A stretch of 64,000 nucleotides of DNA, from contig OX457033.1 in assembly GCA_949752745.1 (NCBI GenBank), positions 21,076,066 to 21,140,065 on the forward strand, given 5' to 3'. Under the pieces are notes generated by a model. That model saw nothing but the letters and a program-made list of their open reading frames with translations, did no database searches and had not been told where the DNA came from. Positions 24,816-47,129 of this stretch are shown in pieces. The position numbers were made by a program, and so were the translations under genes. This stretch comes from Protula sp. h YS-2021. Lineage: Eukaryota > Annelida > Polychaeta > Sabellida > Serpulidae. Positions within the stretch are counted from its first letter, which is position 1. The number at the start of each line of letters is the position of its first letter.

Positions 24816-25253
24816 CATTGCGCGCTTCAGTTTATTCCATAAAACAGCATAAATCAGCATGAAACAATATCAAAATAGCGAGAGTAGCGAATATAGCGAA
24901 TACAGCGTTTATAGCGGTTATAGCGTTGATAGCGGTTATGGCAGTAATCTACAACACAAAACAAATTAGGGTTATGAGAATAAAATTCGATAACAGAATC
25001 CCAACACCCACTGAGACATTTATCATTGAAATTCAACATAAACGATGACTGAAATTAAAGCCGAACTCAAACAGTAGATCACCATAATAATTAGTCCTTA
25101 ATTGACTATAAAACTGATCACACTTAAATCGATTTAACAAGTAAATATCAACTAAAAATGTTCAATTAATAAAGCTTACCACCCCAATGCTTAATTTATG
25201 CAAGTTCTTTTTTTCTAAATTCTGTTTTAACGCCACAAAACAAAGGCGGAAAG

Positions 25254-25688
25254 TGACCTAGGGCCTTGTATGCGGACACAGACTCGATAATTTATACAAA
25301 AAAAATAACCGAACAAGAGCTACCGGTAGGAAATTTCTTAGGAGATTTGACAGACGAAGTACCAGATGGATTTATTACAAACTTCGTTTCTGTGGGTCCA
25401 AAAAACTACGCCCTAAAGATCGAAAAGAAAGGAAGTATAGAGACCATGACAAAAGTGAGAGACATTACAATCAGCTACAAGACTGGTCTAAAAATAGATT
25501 CTGATGCAGTCAGACAGATCGCAGAACATCTCGAAGACGTTATCGTAACGGAAAACGCCTTTGTCAAAAGACAAAAGAAAGATACTTTGCTGCCGACTAC
25601 CAGTGAGAAGAAAGATTACAAGATAACATTCGATAAGCGTGTGATTACAAATGAATACGCTACGGTGCCAATTGGTATAATATTATAA
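25254..25688 (+). pseudogene. Polinton DNA polymerase B, piece 3 (motif C to C-terminus)
   Basis: Carries YADTDS (25269-25286), the family B motif C with the two catalytic aspartates, followed by the Polinton-type blocks GNFLGDLTDEV, FVSVGPKNYALKI and YKITFDKRVI and then the stop at 25688. The frame is intact for 140 codons. Its start is not a real start, because the upstream polymerase motifs A and B are missing. The roughly 1.4 kb between this and piece 2 is occupied by the AAT tract and the non-LTR fragment. The enzyme cannot be made. Confidence 0.9.
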
Positions 25689-25744
25689 ATAGAGAATATT
25701 GAAACTTTTGTATTAAAATAGATTTGGGGAATTTCCCGCCAGAC

Positions 25745-25754
25745 AGTATATAAG
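25745..25754 (+). promoter_or_regulatory. TATA-box candidate of Polinton accessory ORF
   Basis: GTATATAAGG lies about 45 bases before the small ORF that follows and 57 bases after the polymerase stop. Inferred from motif and spacing only. Confidence 0.35.
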
Positions 25755-25793
25755 GAGGGCGCTCTGCAATTTAGTTTAGCATACGTGTAGACA

Positions 25794-26232
25794 TTGACGA
25801 GTAAACATGTCTTAACACGAGAACAGCAAATGTGGGTAAATGTCTATGGCAAAGTGGCTGAGGGCAAGATACCACATTCGCAAAAGGGTTACTATGTGAT
25901 ATATGACTACTTGCCAGAGAACAAGGAGCAAGAGGGTAGTGCCATTGGACAAAATATAACACTGGTGTCACCAACACATGCTCAGGTAGAACAGGCTGAA
26001 GCTAGCTGAGGGCAAGATACCACATTCGCAGAAGGGTTACTGTGTGATAGATGACTACTTGCCAGAGTACAAGGAACAAGAGGGTAGTTCCATTGGACAA
26101 AATATAACACTGGTGTCACCAACACATGCTCAGATAGAACAGGCTGAAGCTGAAGTCAAGCGAAATATCAAAGAAGCAAACAAGTCGGCTATCAAAAGAT
26201 CAACTAGAAGAAAAAGAAAACTTCCGTATTAG
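25794..26232 (+). pseudogene. Small Polinton ORF, unknown function, internally duplicated
   Basis: Two overlapping copies of one short coding unit. The first (25794-26009) reads REQQMWVNVYGKV, VIYDYLPEN and GQNITLVSPTHAQVEQAEA before a stop. The second half repeats this from 26006 and runs to 26232 with a basic end (KRSTRRKRKLPY). The repeat unit GCTGAGGGCAAGATACC... is duplicated with a period of 149 bp, which is not a multiple of three, so the duplication itself breaks the frame. No ATG precedes the first copy in frame. Position between polymerase and ATPase suggests a small virion or accessory protein; I do not recognise the family. Confidence 0.6.
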
Positions 26233-26243
26233 GTCACGTGACC
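26232..26243. promoter_or_regulatory. Palindromic E-box candidate
   Basis: GGTCACGTGACC, a perfect 12-bp palindrome with a CACGTG core, followed by TTTATAAG at 26255. Together they could be the promoter of the next small ORF. Motif-based inference. Confidence 0.3.
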
Positions 26244-26315
26244 ACAAACATGTGTTTATAAGAAAGCAATACACAGACATCTGTTTATTTGAACATTTGA
26301 TGTTGAACCGTCAAC

Positions 26316-26393
26316 ATGTCTAAGTGCCCAAAATACAGTCAAAATTTTTCAAGAAACGATGCAATGCTAAGACACTTGAAATCGAAGCATTAA
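26316..26393 (+). pseudogene. Small zinc-finger-like ORF of the Polinton
   Basis: Twenty-five codons from ATG to TAA. The sequence CPKYSQNFSRNDAMLRHLKSKH has the C2H2 finger layout, but the second Cys is Tyr and the ORF stops right after the second His, so it is probably a degenerate remnant. Confidence 0.55.
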
Positions 26394-26441
26394 AAAAATA
26401 AACAAGAGGGAAACGCTGGCACGTGGGTCAGTGTCCCTCTA

Positions 26442-26777
26442 ATGTCAACAACCGCTAACGATCCAAAAATCGCGGATTTATTTCCTCAGGGATCATCGCA
26501 CAGAAATCTCAGTGTTATCAACCTAACACAGAATCTATTTCCTATAGGCACGAATTCAGCCACACAACTTAGAAATACCCAATATATGATCATTTTTAAG
26601 TAGCTTATGAGTCAAGATCAGATTAGAACACTAGTTACCTTCATTTTCCATGGTCGCCTTGAAGAGTTTTTACAAGTGTATCATAAAGCTACTTCCAGAC
26701 CTCATGGATATCTTTTGATTGATGCCAAACGTAACACACCAGAATTACAGCGATTTAAAACCAATGTAACTTGGTGA
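26442..26777 (+). pseudogene. Polinton packaging ATPase (FtsK/HerA type), C-terminal remnant
   Basis: Two short frames, 26442-26603 and 26607-26777. The first contains SSHRNLSVINLTQNLFP and RNTQYMIIF, matching the sensor region of the genome-packaging ATPase that pumps DNA into the Polinton particle. The second contains EEFLQVYHKATSRPHGYLLI, the conserved C-terminal block. The Walker A and B part expected before them is not present; only about 50 bases separate the first frame from the zinc-finger ORF. A stop and frame change split the two pieces. Clear family match, non-functional. Confidence 0.8.
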
Positions 26778-26873
26778 GGTGGAAGAAAACGGTGACTGAA
26801 AAGCTACGAAAGCGACGAAACAGCTACCTCTGCCCATTTGACGTTTGACTGTGAAAGTGAAAACATATCCAAT

Positions 26874-27413
26874 ATGGTATCGTGTGACGAGTGTGGGCTA
26901 ATGTTTAAAAATATACACAACTTACAACGGAATGTAAAAACTGGTGTCCAGAAACAGTTATAGGAAATAAAGTCAAAATGGATGACGAACCAGTGGCAGA
27001 CTCAAAGACAGAATTTACATCCGAAAGTAAGTAACCTGTCTTTAAAAATTTAATGTCCTCTGTAAGAGAGACAAGCGAGGATGAATTCCGCACGAAGGTA
27101 GAAAAATAAATCGGTAAGGGTATGGAAAAAAGAAGCCGCTGAGAAAGCAGGAACAAAACTGCGAGACTCTGATATGATAACATTTTTGCATAGATATAGA
27201 ACGTTACTGGGTCATTGGATTCGGCTGCACAACGGTTTAATTCAGAATCAAATTTTAGCCACCATTGACGATATCGAAAAGAAACAACGATACAACGACC
27301 AACAGGCCATAAAGCTGGCTCTGCGCCAATTTCGAAGCCGACTGGAAGACTTATTTGACGATGACGATGATTACAGTGATACAGATTCCATTATAAGTGA
27401 AGATAATATATAG
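26874..27413 (+). pseudogene. Polinton zinc-finger/acidic-tail ORF upstream of integrase
   Basis: Begins MVSCDECGLMF, a C2H2-like half finger; the frame shifts near 26925, after which NWCPE completes the finger in another frame. The last 80 codons (27174-27413) are open: a helical block LHRYRTLLGHWIRLHNGLI, then RQFRSRLEDLFDDDDD and an acidic end. A protein of this layout directly before the integrase is usual in Polintons; its role is not known to me. The middle (27010-27170) has stops in every frame. Confidence 0.6.
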
Positions 27414-27448
27414 GTGCATAATATATGTGACAGTTTTCATTCAAAGCA

Positions 27449-28307
27449 ATGACACCGTGGGAAGAGTATCTCAAAGATATATACTTTGATCCATCAAAAC
27501 CAGCTAGCTTTTCGGGACCGAAAAAGATGTATCAAGTTTTGAAAAAAGATGGCAAATTCAACCTCATCCAATACAAAGTAGGAAATGGTTACAACAACAA
27601 GACCCCTGCAGTTTGCAGAGATCAATTAGACTTCATTTTAAACAAATTCCTAATGTGGTGGCTTGAATCGACGATCAGTGGTCATCTGATCTTATGGATA
27701 TGATGAAATTTTCCGTAGACAACAGTGGGTTTAAATATATACTCGTCGTGGTAGATACATTCTCCAAATATTTATGGCTACGCCCATTGAAGGACCAAAA
27801 CAGGTGTGCAAGTGGCCAAAGCATTCAAAAATATCTTTAATGAGGGAAGAACACCAAATAGAATACACAGTGACAAGGGTCAGGAGTTTCGCGCCAATGC
27901 CATAAAATCTCTTATGCAATCCAGAGACATTAAACAGATATTTGCACAAAATAAAAACAAATCAGTGAAAGAGCGATTAAAACTATCAAGTCCAAAATAT
28001 ACAGGTAGAAGACGTTCGAATTGCCACATACTTTAGCAAAAAGTCACGACCCACTGCAAAACAGCCAAGATTTAGATTCAAGAAAGGGGACAAAGTAGGA
28101 ATTATACACTTGAGGAATAAATTTACATGTGAATATGATCAACCATGGATACGGTAGGTCTTTACTATAGCTCAACGATTCAGAAGAGGACCTATTCATA
28201 GACTCAAAGACTATAATGATGAGACCATAACAGACAGTTTCTACTAAACAGAGCTCCAGAAATGGACTTGAAAGACAATGAACTGTTTAAGATTAAAAAA
28301 GTGCTTA

Positions 28308-28354
<47 letters not shown>

Positions 28355-28472
28355 GGGATGTGGGCAAAACAAAGAATATTATGTAAAGTGGCTATATTGG
28401 CCAAAGAAATTCAACAGTTGGGTTAAAGCAAGTGATGTAAAAGTTTATAGTTTGTTAAAACCCGACAGATAA
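27449..28472 (+). pseudogene. Polinton retroviral-like integrase with chromodomain
   Basis: Integrase that inserts the element into chromosomes. The first frame (27449-27703) holds the N-terminal part (WEEYLKDIYFDP). A frameshift near 27660 moves to DDQWSSDLMDM and KYILVVVDTFSKYLWLRPL, the first catalytic Asp region of the RNase H fold. A second shift near 27795 leads to RIHSDKGQEF with the second Asp. The segment with the catalytic Glu is deleted. The C-terminal domain (FRFKKGDKVGIIHLR, about 28068-28112) survives with stops. The chromodomain (YYVKWLYWPKKFNSWVKASD, about 28379-28438) is intact but separated by an expanded AAAG tract. Inactive. Confidence 0.88.
28311..28354. repeat. (AAAG)n microsatellite within the integrase linker
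   Basis: Tetranucleotide tract coding KERKKERKKER in front of the chromodomain. It lies where the basic linker of the integrase would be, so it likely grew from Lys/Arg codons. Confidence 0.9.
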
Positions 28473-28919
28473 ATGGCAGGCCGTTAGTTTGATGCATCCA
28501 CTCATTCTTTGGGCCTCTGGCGTGGCGTAACAGCTCGTGAGCTTTTAACTATCAAGAGTCTACTACATGGGCATTTCATTTCATTCATCACAACATAATT
28601 TCCTCACCTGGAAGCCTCTGGCGTGGCGTGACAGCTAGTAATCTTTCAGGTGCCACGGTCACTTGCGCGGTGCACAGCACTCGTAAACCTATCGTTTCAC
28701 TCATTCTATCAAGTAACCTGGCTTGAAATTTATTTTATCGGTTTGAATGTGTTAGTTTTTTCATCAGTGTGCAACTACATAACTCGTTTACTTAATGATT
28801 AATTATGTAAACATTGTTAATGCTGAGAAATTAATAGCTGTGGGAAGGCAAAACTTCATTGCCGTGGCTATTTCCCACTTGGCATTGAAAATGCCAAATG
28901 GGGATGGATTGCCTCGAAT
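28473..28919. other. 3' flank of Polinton
   Basis: Contains TCTGGCGTGGCGT(A/G)ACAGCT twice (28516 and 28617). No match to the left flank was found that would mark a terminal inverted repeat. Confidence 0.4.
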
Positions 28920-29757
28920 TCTTCACCTATTTTTTTTATTTTTCTCGCTTTTTAAAATTTTTTTTCTTTTTCCGCCGAATCGGTTTCCAGACATCTCCTC
29001 CGAGACCGCTGAAGCTAGACCAACCAAACTTGGCACATGTATGAAGGGTCATCTGAAGTGGTGCACCTGATAAAAATTTTTGACCTTGACCTTACTGGTC
29101 AAGGTCAAATCGCGAAAAAGATCAAACGGTTTTCTGACAATTACTGCAAGGCCGCTGAAGCTAGAAAAGCCAAACTTGGCACATATATAAAGAGCGATGT
29201 GATCTAAAGCAACCGATAAAAATTTTTGACCTTGACCTTGACCATGGCCTTGAAATCGCGGAAAACGTTTTTTAAGAAAAGCAATGAGTTATCTCGAAAA
29301 TGGAAAGAGATAGAGCAATTCTGACCTCATTTTCGACCTCCACCCCCTATACGACGATACGTAAGGTATAACTTCCGGTGTCCTTGACCTCCAGGTCACG
29401 TTCGAACCCCAAACCGGAAATTGGCATTTATCTGGAAAGCGTTAAGAGATAGAGCAATTTTGACCTCATTTTCGACCTCTACCCCGTATACGACGATACG
29501 TAAGTTATAACTTCCGGTGTCCTTGACCTCCATGTCACTTTCGAGCCCCAAACCGGAAGTTGGCCTTTATCTCGAAAACGGTAAGAGGTAGAGCAAATTT
29601 TTGGCCTTGACCTTACCGGTATAGTTAGTAGTATTTAGGAGGATATTCTACATTCAGACATGCGAAAATTGTTAACAAACTGCAATATCATCTACCTTCC
29701 GTTTTAAGTTATCATTGCGAGTGGGGCTAATTTGCTGTGCGAATTTCGGTCTAGTTT
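28920..29757 (+). repeat. AGGTCA-rich degenerate repeat
   Basis: Begins with the TTTTCCGCCGAATCGG and ACCAAACTTGGCACA blocks, then two tandem units of about 145 bp (GATAGAGCAATTTTGACCTC, near 29310 and 29450). Ends in CGAATTTCGGTCTAG at 29757, like the 20380-21120 copy. Confidence 0.7.
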
Positions 29758-30289
29758 TGAATGGGTCCCAAGACATATGATTTTAATCATCAAAGTCAAC
29801 CGGTCGTTATTTTCTGATAAATGACATACATACCTGAGACAGATTGCTGTCTGTTAAACGTGTTGTATTAATGTATAAATGTTTATGTGTGTATTGTATA
29901 GAGAAATAAAGCCATTGAAAAATATGAATTTGTTGTCTTCTGCATTCAACCCATACTCTGCCCCCTCCATGCCATACCTCACATGCCTACACTTGAACTT
30001 GAATCACCCATGTTACGAAACCCTTATATGCACCAAAGGGGTCGCGCTTTCTGGTATTGTGCATTCGATGTGTCGATTTCACGCGTATTACTCCAGGACA
30101 AAAAAAAATGGGACAGGTAGACCGCCAGCCTACTTAAAAGTTTGCATACGTACATAGAGATGGCAGACTTCCCCCCTTCCCTAAATGAAGTGTTTATGAA
30201 AGTTCCCTGTTACAGTATTATCTTGCAAATTACTACCAAAGGCATCGTTGACTGCACTTTGTTTAATTCACTCATCACTAAACAGGTAC

Positions 30290-30459
30290 AACTGTAATCT
30301 TTTTTCCGGGTCCGGAAGGTGGTCACTACATACTAGTTTAATGGTGTCTCTTTTATTCGAATCTGAAATGAAGTCATTACAAAACGGTTTTACTGTACGT
30401 TTTTTTATCCGGGTCTAGAAAGTGGACACTATATCAGCAGCTCCTCCTCCTTAATACCA

Positions 30460-30512
<53 letters not shown>

Positions 30513-30860
30513 GTTTTGCGACAGCCTCGCCCCTTTCCAATTTAATATGGATGTGGCTCCGAACGCCAAACTAATACTCTTACCCAAACACACCATCACA
30601 CCCTTTGCCTAAACTAGTTAAAACCATGATATACTTTGTCCTAGTATGGTTTCCTAATCCTGGAGGACGGTCAGTATACACAGGTTTTCCGTACCTCTCT
30701 TTTTCCGGGTCTGAAAGATGGTCATCTATACTTCTTTCAATCCAGATCTGTATGTGGCCTTTACAGAATGGATTACTGTATGTTTTTCTTCGGGTCAGCA
30801 AGGCAATACTATACACATTTCTTGAGACCTTGATTCTGTAAGTCTTTTTTTTTTTATCTA
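30290..30860 (+). repeat. Degenerate CCGGGTC repeat with (ATT)n tract
   Basis: Four imperfect copies of TTTTTTCCGGGTC-GAA-GTGGTCACTA at about 30300, 30400, 30695 and 30780. An ATT microsatellite lies between the second and third (30464-30512). Possibly remnants of one transposon end duplicated in tandem. Confidence 0.5.
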
Positions 30861-30879
30861 GGCCAAAAAAGCAACCTTT

Positions 30880-31130
30880 CAGAAGAGGACGGCCTGGAAT
30901 TTATGCCAAATTTAAATGCAATGTGATTAAAATTGTGGAGCAAGAACCGCTCTGAAACTTCGCTACCTATTTGGCCAATTTTTGCTCCATCGCCAAAAAG
31001 TGACTTTTCAAGAGAGGAATGCCCAGTGAACATTTATGCAAAATCTGAAGACAATCCGATCCAAATTGTGGAAGAAAAAAAACCTTTGGAACATTGGCTA
31101 CGGAAAAAATTAAAATGGTGCACTGGAGGA
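30880..31130 (+). repeat. Degenerate TTTTCAAGAGAGG repeat
   Basis: Two units related to 15850-16290 and 20993-21690 (GCCAATTTTTGCTCCAT, CAATCCGATCCAAATTGTGG). Confidence 0.55.
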
Positions 31131-31400
31131 TAATGTAGAGAGTTTTACATGTAGAGGGAGGAAGGGGCAAATTGGAGGGTAATGTGGAGAGTTTTACACG
31201 GAGGAGGGGGGCAGGGGTAAACCGGAGGATAATGTGAAGAGTTTTACAGGGAGAGAGGAGCAAGGAGTAAACCGGAGAATAATACAGAGAGGGGAGAGAG
31301 GAAGGGGTAAACCGGAGGGTAATGTGAAGAGTTTTACAGGGAGGGGGGGGCAGGGGTAAATTGGAGGGTAATGTGGAGATTTTTACAGGGAGGGGGTGGG
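31130..31400 (+). repeat. ~44-bp minisatellite (GGGTAAACCGGAGGGTAATG)
   Basis: Six imperfect units with GAGAGTTTTACAGGGAGGGG as the other half. The remaining stretch to 31975 has no supported feature apart from a 21-bp direct repeat GCACAGTCGTGGTTATTCGCC at 31889 and 31911. Confidence 0.85.
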
Positions 31401-31976
31401 GGCTTTCACGGGAGAGGAGTGAACACACAGAAGGGCAGTGCCATGACCAGCTCATTGTGTGACATTTAGTGGCCTGGCCAGGTGATGGGGAATCTTATTT
31501 TGCCTGACGCAACTGTTTTAAAGCCAGCTCTGGAAAATTTATAACTTTCGATTTTCTCCAAGTACAAAGTGGACCGCGAAAGAAGAATAGCCTTATTTAA
31601 CGACAGTCAAAAACGGGAAGTGGTGCGTTGAAAAGGCCCTTTAGACTACATTTTAACTTTTTATGCAAATGAAAGAAAGAAACAACAATATCGCGTTTTT
31701 TTAGCTACAGGTATAAAAATCGAGAAATAGTCCACACAGTACATGAATAATTGACTTAATAAATTAAAAATAAGGAATGAGAAGTTGCATTTTTTCCAAA
31801 GAGAAACTGCAATAGTCTTGCATTTGACACAGTTTTTTCTTCTTTATTTATTTACTTAAAACGAAATTACACCTTGTATTAAGTGTGCACAGTCGTGGTT
31901 ATTCGCCTTGCACAGTCGTGGTTATTCGCCTATTACTTTGAATTTTCTGTTTAAGATATTTGTCATAAACAGCACT

Positions 31977-42878
<10,902 letters not shown>

Positions 42879-43190
42879 TTCCACAATTATAATTATAATC
42901 ACTTGTATTTCAAACAAAGTTTCAAACAATTATTTCAGTAATTTTACATAGCTAATAATACGCAATTAGCAATAAAACTTCTAAATTGAATATCCAGTTT
43001 ACGGCCAAGCAGACAGCGGTGTGTCTACGCGTCTGCGAGCTCACATAAGTGTAGGCACTTTTGGGCCAAACAAGCTCTCCAAATAAACCACAGCAGCAGT
43101 CCCGCCGTTTTTCCGTCGATTTTACCCACTCACCCGTCGTTCATCATTCCGCTAGTCTGCACCAAATCGCCAAACACAGGTGCGTACCCA

Positions 43191-43198
43191 TGACGTCA
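43191..43198. promoter_or_regulatory. CRE-type site in the probable SAND-gene promoter
   Basis: TGACGTCA, 313 bases upstream of the start codon, in a stretch richer in G and C than its surroundings. Motif-based; transcription start unknown. The stretch 43200-44430 holds a poly-G run (43548-43559), a CCCA run (43713-43735) and no supported gene. Confidence 0.35.
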
Positions 43199-44439
43199 TA
43201 AAGAAGTGGGTAGGGAGAGCGGAGAGGGTAGGCAGCAGCAATGATGGATGGCATGATAAACGGACCAGTTATATTAGTTCGTTTGCTTCATTGCTGCCCC
43301 GTTTTTGCCCAAAAATCCTCACCAACAATGTGTTGATAGGGGGTGGTGATAAAGCTTAATTTTCCCCAACATCTTGAGGTTAGCAAGCAGAGCATCTTTT
43401 ATTCCAAGGCTATTCCCTTTCGTTTAGAAAATTGGAGTCAAACACAACCCCAACCGCTCAATAACATTACTGTGCAGGATATCAATTACAAATATGTCCT
43501 CAATGAATGGCGGCCACAAAAGGGTAAAAAAGGGGGCAGAGAATGCGGGGGGGGGGGGGCGCTGATGTCGACCTCACCGGAAGATGCAGAGTACGTCACT
43601 GCAATGTATAGATTTCCACTAGAAGAACACCAGCAATGCTCAGGGATCGTTATCTAGCATCTCACCTCTCATTCCCCCTTTTCTTGTCACATCCAATAAA
43701 CAGACAACCCATCTACCCACCCACCCACCCACCACACCCCCCCTCCCCTCTACAAATTCAACGCCCTACTTGAAAAAGCGCCAAGAGCTTAGCTTCCAAT
43801 AAATTGAGACGCCGAAAAGCCCGTAACCAAAAAGGAGGGGGCGTTAGGTAAACGCAAAAGCATAAATCATTCCTTATACAAAATGCAAACTCCTCACTAA
43901 TAAGACTTTTTCTGAGAGTGGAGGGGTTGTAAGGGGATTGAGGGGGGAGAAAGAAGCCAGTCTGGTTACGCCCCCTTCCTCCTTCCCCCGCAGGCGGAGC
44001 GCTGCTACGGAAAGCCCGTCGACGATATGAACAAGACTGATGCAGCAGTGTGTGTGCACGTGACTCAAAGCCAGGTCATTGCGGTGTCTTGTATTGTCTA
44101 GACGTAACAGGTTTTTGCTGTGTATTTTTCTTTCACTCGTTTTTTTTTTCAGTCTTTTTTTTCAACCTCTGCGAAATCCGACAAAAAAAAAAAAAAAAAA
44201 GAAATGTCGGATAGCTTGAGAACCATAAAACAAAATAAAATGAAACAGTCTTTTTTTTTAATTTAAAATCACGGCGTGCGGTCGCCGAGATCAGAAACAT
44301 TTCAATCCTTTCACACTGCCGGCACCAGACCACGCCCGTCTCCCAACTGCAACCCTTAATAAATTTAAGGCCGAGCTGCAACTCTGAAAGGGCACAAAAC
44401 GAGGCTCGCTTTCAGTTACACTTTGGGTTGGGGGGGGGG

Positions 44440-45225
44440 GGGGGACGGACATTGTGTACTTTGCAGGAGAGGTGGACATTGTGCACATTGGATGAGGAGG
44501 GGTGGAATTGTGCACTTCGGATGAGGAGGAGTGAACATTGTGCACTTTGGGTTAGGAGGGGTGACCACTGTGCACTTCGGATGAGGAGGAGTGAACATTG
44601 TGCACTTTGGGTTAGGAGGAGTGAACATTGTGCACTTTGGAAAAGGAGGGGTGGACATTGTGCACATTGGATGAGGAGGGGTGAACACTGTGCACTTCGG
44701 AAGCAGATATGAACACTATGCACTTCGGATGAGGAGGAGTGAACATTGTGCACTTTGGAAAAGGAGGGGTGGACATTGTGCACATTGGATGAGGAGGGGT
44801 GAACACTGTGCACTTCGGAAGCAGGTATGAACACTATGCACTTTGGATGAGGAGGAGTGAACATTGTCACTTTGGAAAAGGAGGGGTGGACATTGTGCAC
44901 ATTGGATGAGGAGGGGTGAACACTGTGCACTTCGGAAGCAGGTATGAACACTATGCACTTCGGATGAGGAGGAGTGAACATTGTGCACTTTGGAAAAGGA
45001 GGGGTGGACATTGTGCACATTGGATGAGGAGGGGTGAACACTGTGCACTTCGGAAGCAGGTATGAACACTATGCACTTTGGATGAGGAGGAGTGAACATT
45101 GTCACTTTGGAAAAGGAGGGGTGGACATTGTGCACATTGGATGAGGAGGGGTGAACACTGTGCACTTCGGAAGCAGGTATGAACATTATGCACTTTGGAC
45201 GAGCAGGGGTGAAAGTTGTGCACAA
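44440..45225 (-). repeat. Minisatellite with 118-bp higher-order unit
   Basis: Basic monomers of 28-30 bp (GAGGAGGAGTGAACATTGTGCACTTTGG type). Four monomers make a 118-bp block; GGAAGCAG(G/A)TATGAACA recurs at about 44698, 44816, 44934, 45052 and 45169. The reverse strand stays open for up to 209 codons with His-Pro-Lys-Cys-Thr repeats, but there is no start context, homology or non-repeat part, so a gene is not called. Confidence 0.95.
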
Positions 45226-45869
45226 CTGCTGCCAATAATCTGCGAATAAATTATGAGGAGCCTTTTACTTAACTGTGATGCACTCTTGTAAAAAAATAAT
45301 AATAATAACTGCAACCCAAAACATTTCGTTTCCATGGGGGAATACTCATTTGAACTGTCGATACACTGACACCTGAAGAAACAGGCTCTTCCCGCCTACA
45401 CAGCGATAAAGCAAGGTTTGGTAGCTCGACCTTTAAGATATCACCTAACGACTAATCCATCGAGACAGCTGATCGGATGGTTCAACTCTAGGTGTTCTGG
45501 TGTGTATTCACATTTCTGCCCGGCTACTTTCGTACCCATATCTGACACTGCCCCCCCCCCCACACACACTTGTTTGGGGAAACGTACGCTCCACAACAGA
45601 AGCCCCAGATATTGCTAGAAGCTGTTCAGAATTCGTGGAAGAAGAAACCTGCTTATATCCAGCAGCTGCGACGAACTCGCACGGAAACACAAATACTACA
45701 AAAAAACTACAAGGTATTCACAATTGTTCTACTTCCGCTCCTGTTTTTACTTACTTACTGTTTTACCGATTACCAAAATACGAAACTAGCTGATGCCGGT
45801 TGTAGGGCGCAGTCACCTAGGTCAAACCGGTCAATAGAATATACCTGAACAAAGCCTATTTCACCAAAA

Positions 45870-45901
<32 letters not shown>

Positions 45902-46631
45902 AAAAAAAAAAATTTGCACCTATTTTGCGAGTCTGGCATTTTAGTGGCTTGATATTAAGACACTGCACCACTTCAATGCAACAGTTCAGTTCCAAAAAAG
46001 GAAAAAACAAATCTTTCTTCGTTACCACATTCTGTTTAATTAACAAGTTTCAATAGGAAAATCGTTATGCTCGAACTCTAGCGTCCCAAAAAAAAAAATC
46101 TTGTGAGATTCCAAAGAAATCGGATGAGTAAAGATAATCGATTTTATTTGTTGTAAATAGATAAAACAAATCGTGACTACCGATTACAATCTCTGAATAA
46201 CCCAGGGACTTACGCACCAGCGAGGGGGTGGGGGGGGGGGAGATGTTGGACGACGAGGTTCTAGGTATTCTCGTGCCCTAAAGGTGTATGGTTTTCGCTG
46301 TGAGACTGATAATTTCACACAGGAGCCGTTATGAATAATTCACGGCCCCTTACACGAACACATTCACGGCCAACTGTTAATATTTAGACTTTGTTTTATT
46401 GTTTTCGGAAAGCTACATACTGGTAGAGCATTTTTATTTATTTTCTTGGGGGGGGGGGGATCACTATTCTACACGTTCTGACAGTTCGTTCGTTAGCGTT
46501 TCGGTATTCGGGGCGCATTATGAATACCAACTGCTCATGTGGCCACCCCTTCATGAGCACACAGTGATTTCATCAACAAATCTGACTTTGCAAGTGACAA
46601 TACTTGCCGGTTTTACAAACATTTTCACTTT
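45226..46631. other. Non-coding stretch
   Basis: Poly-A tract 45866-45911, poly-G runs near 46229 and 46450. Short frame 45570-45848 has no recognised domain. Confidence 0.45.
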
Positions 46632-47129
46632 TTAACACTTGACAAGCCTTTGGCTTGCAAGGGTTATATGAAATTGTGCGAGCAAAATTCGTCCTTTTTT
46701 TTCTTCTTGACAGTTTTTCCGATTTTTTGTGTCTTCTTCTCCGACACTATGGGCCCTACGACCATGAAACTTAGGACTTATGAAGAGCTTGATCTGAACA
46801 TGTGCATGCCACTCTTTATTTTCGTCTTTGATATCGTTTTCTTTGTTGAAACGCCATGTGAAAAGAGTGTATATTTTGCAAGTAAATGCTTAACGACATC
46901 ACAGAATACATATTTGCTCAGTGAGCTTTGCGCGAGCTCTCACTGTGTAAACCTGACCAGCCAATAAAACTTTGAGTCAACAACAACCAAACACTACTCG
47001 GCTTATAAGACGTATTCAAGCTCTGTTGTTTGCAATATATTATTCAAGAAATAACCGACTGAAGGAAGTATGTTTGCGTTTTAATTTGTGTTAAGTGTTT
47101 AACATTTCGCTAGCGAAATGAGCTTCTAG
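46632..47129 (+). mobile_element. Helitron2-like non-autonomous element, copy D
   Basis: Best preserved ends of the family: start TTTAACACTTGACAAGCC, subterminal inverse motif AAGTGTTTAACA, hairpin CGCTAGCG, end CTAG followed by T. Upstream base T and downstream base T agree with the T-T insertion preference described for Helitron2. An open frame 46650-46967 matches the frames of copies A and B. Confidence 0.65.

Noticed and set aside
42879..42929. N-terminal extension of the SAND protein (FETLFEIQVIIIII)
   Set aside because: No ATG in frame; the ATG at 42878 has a good context.
44412..45235. 209-codon reverse-strand frame with HPKCTMFTPP repeats
   Set aside because: Pure minisatellite translation; no start context, no non-repeat domain, several frames open at once.
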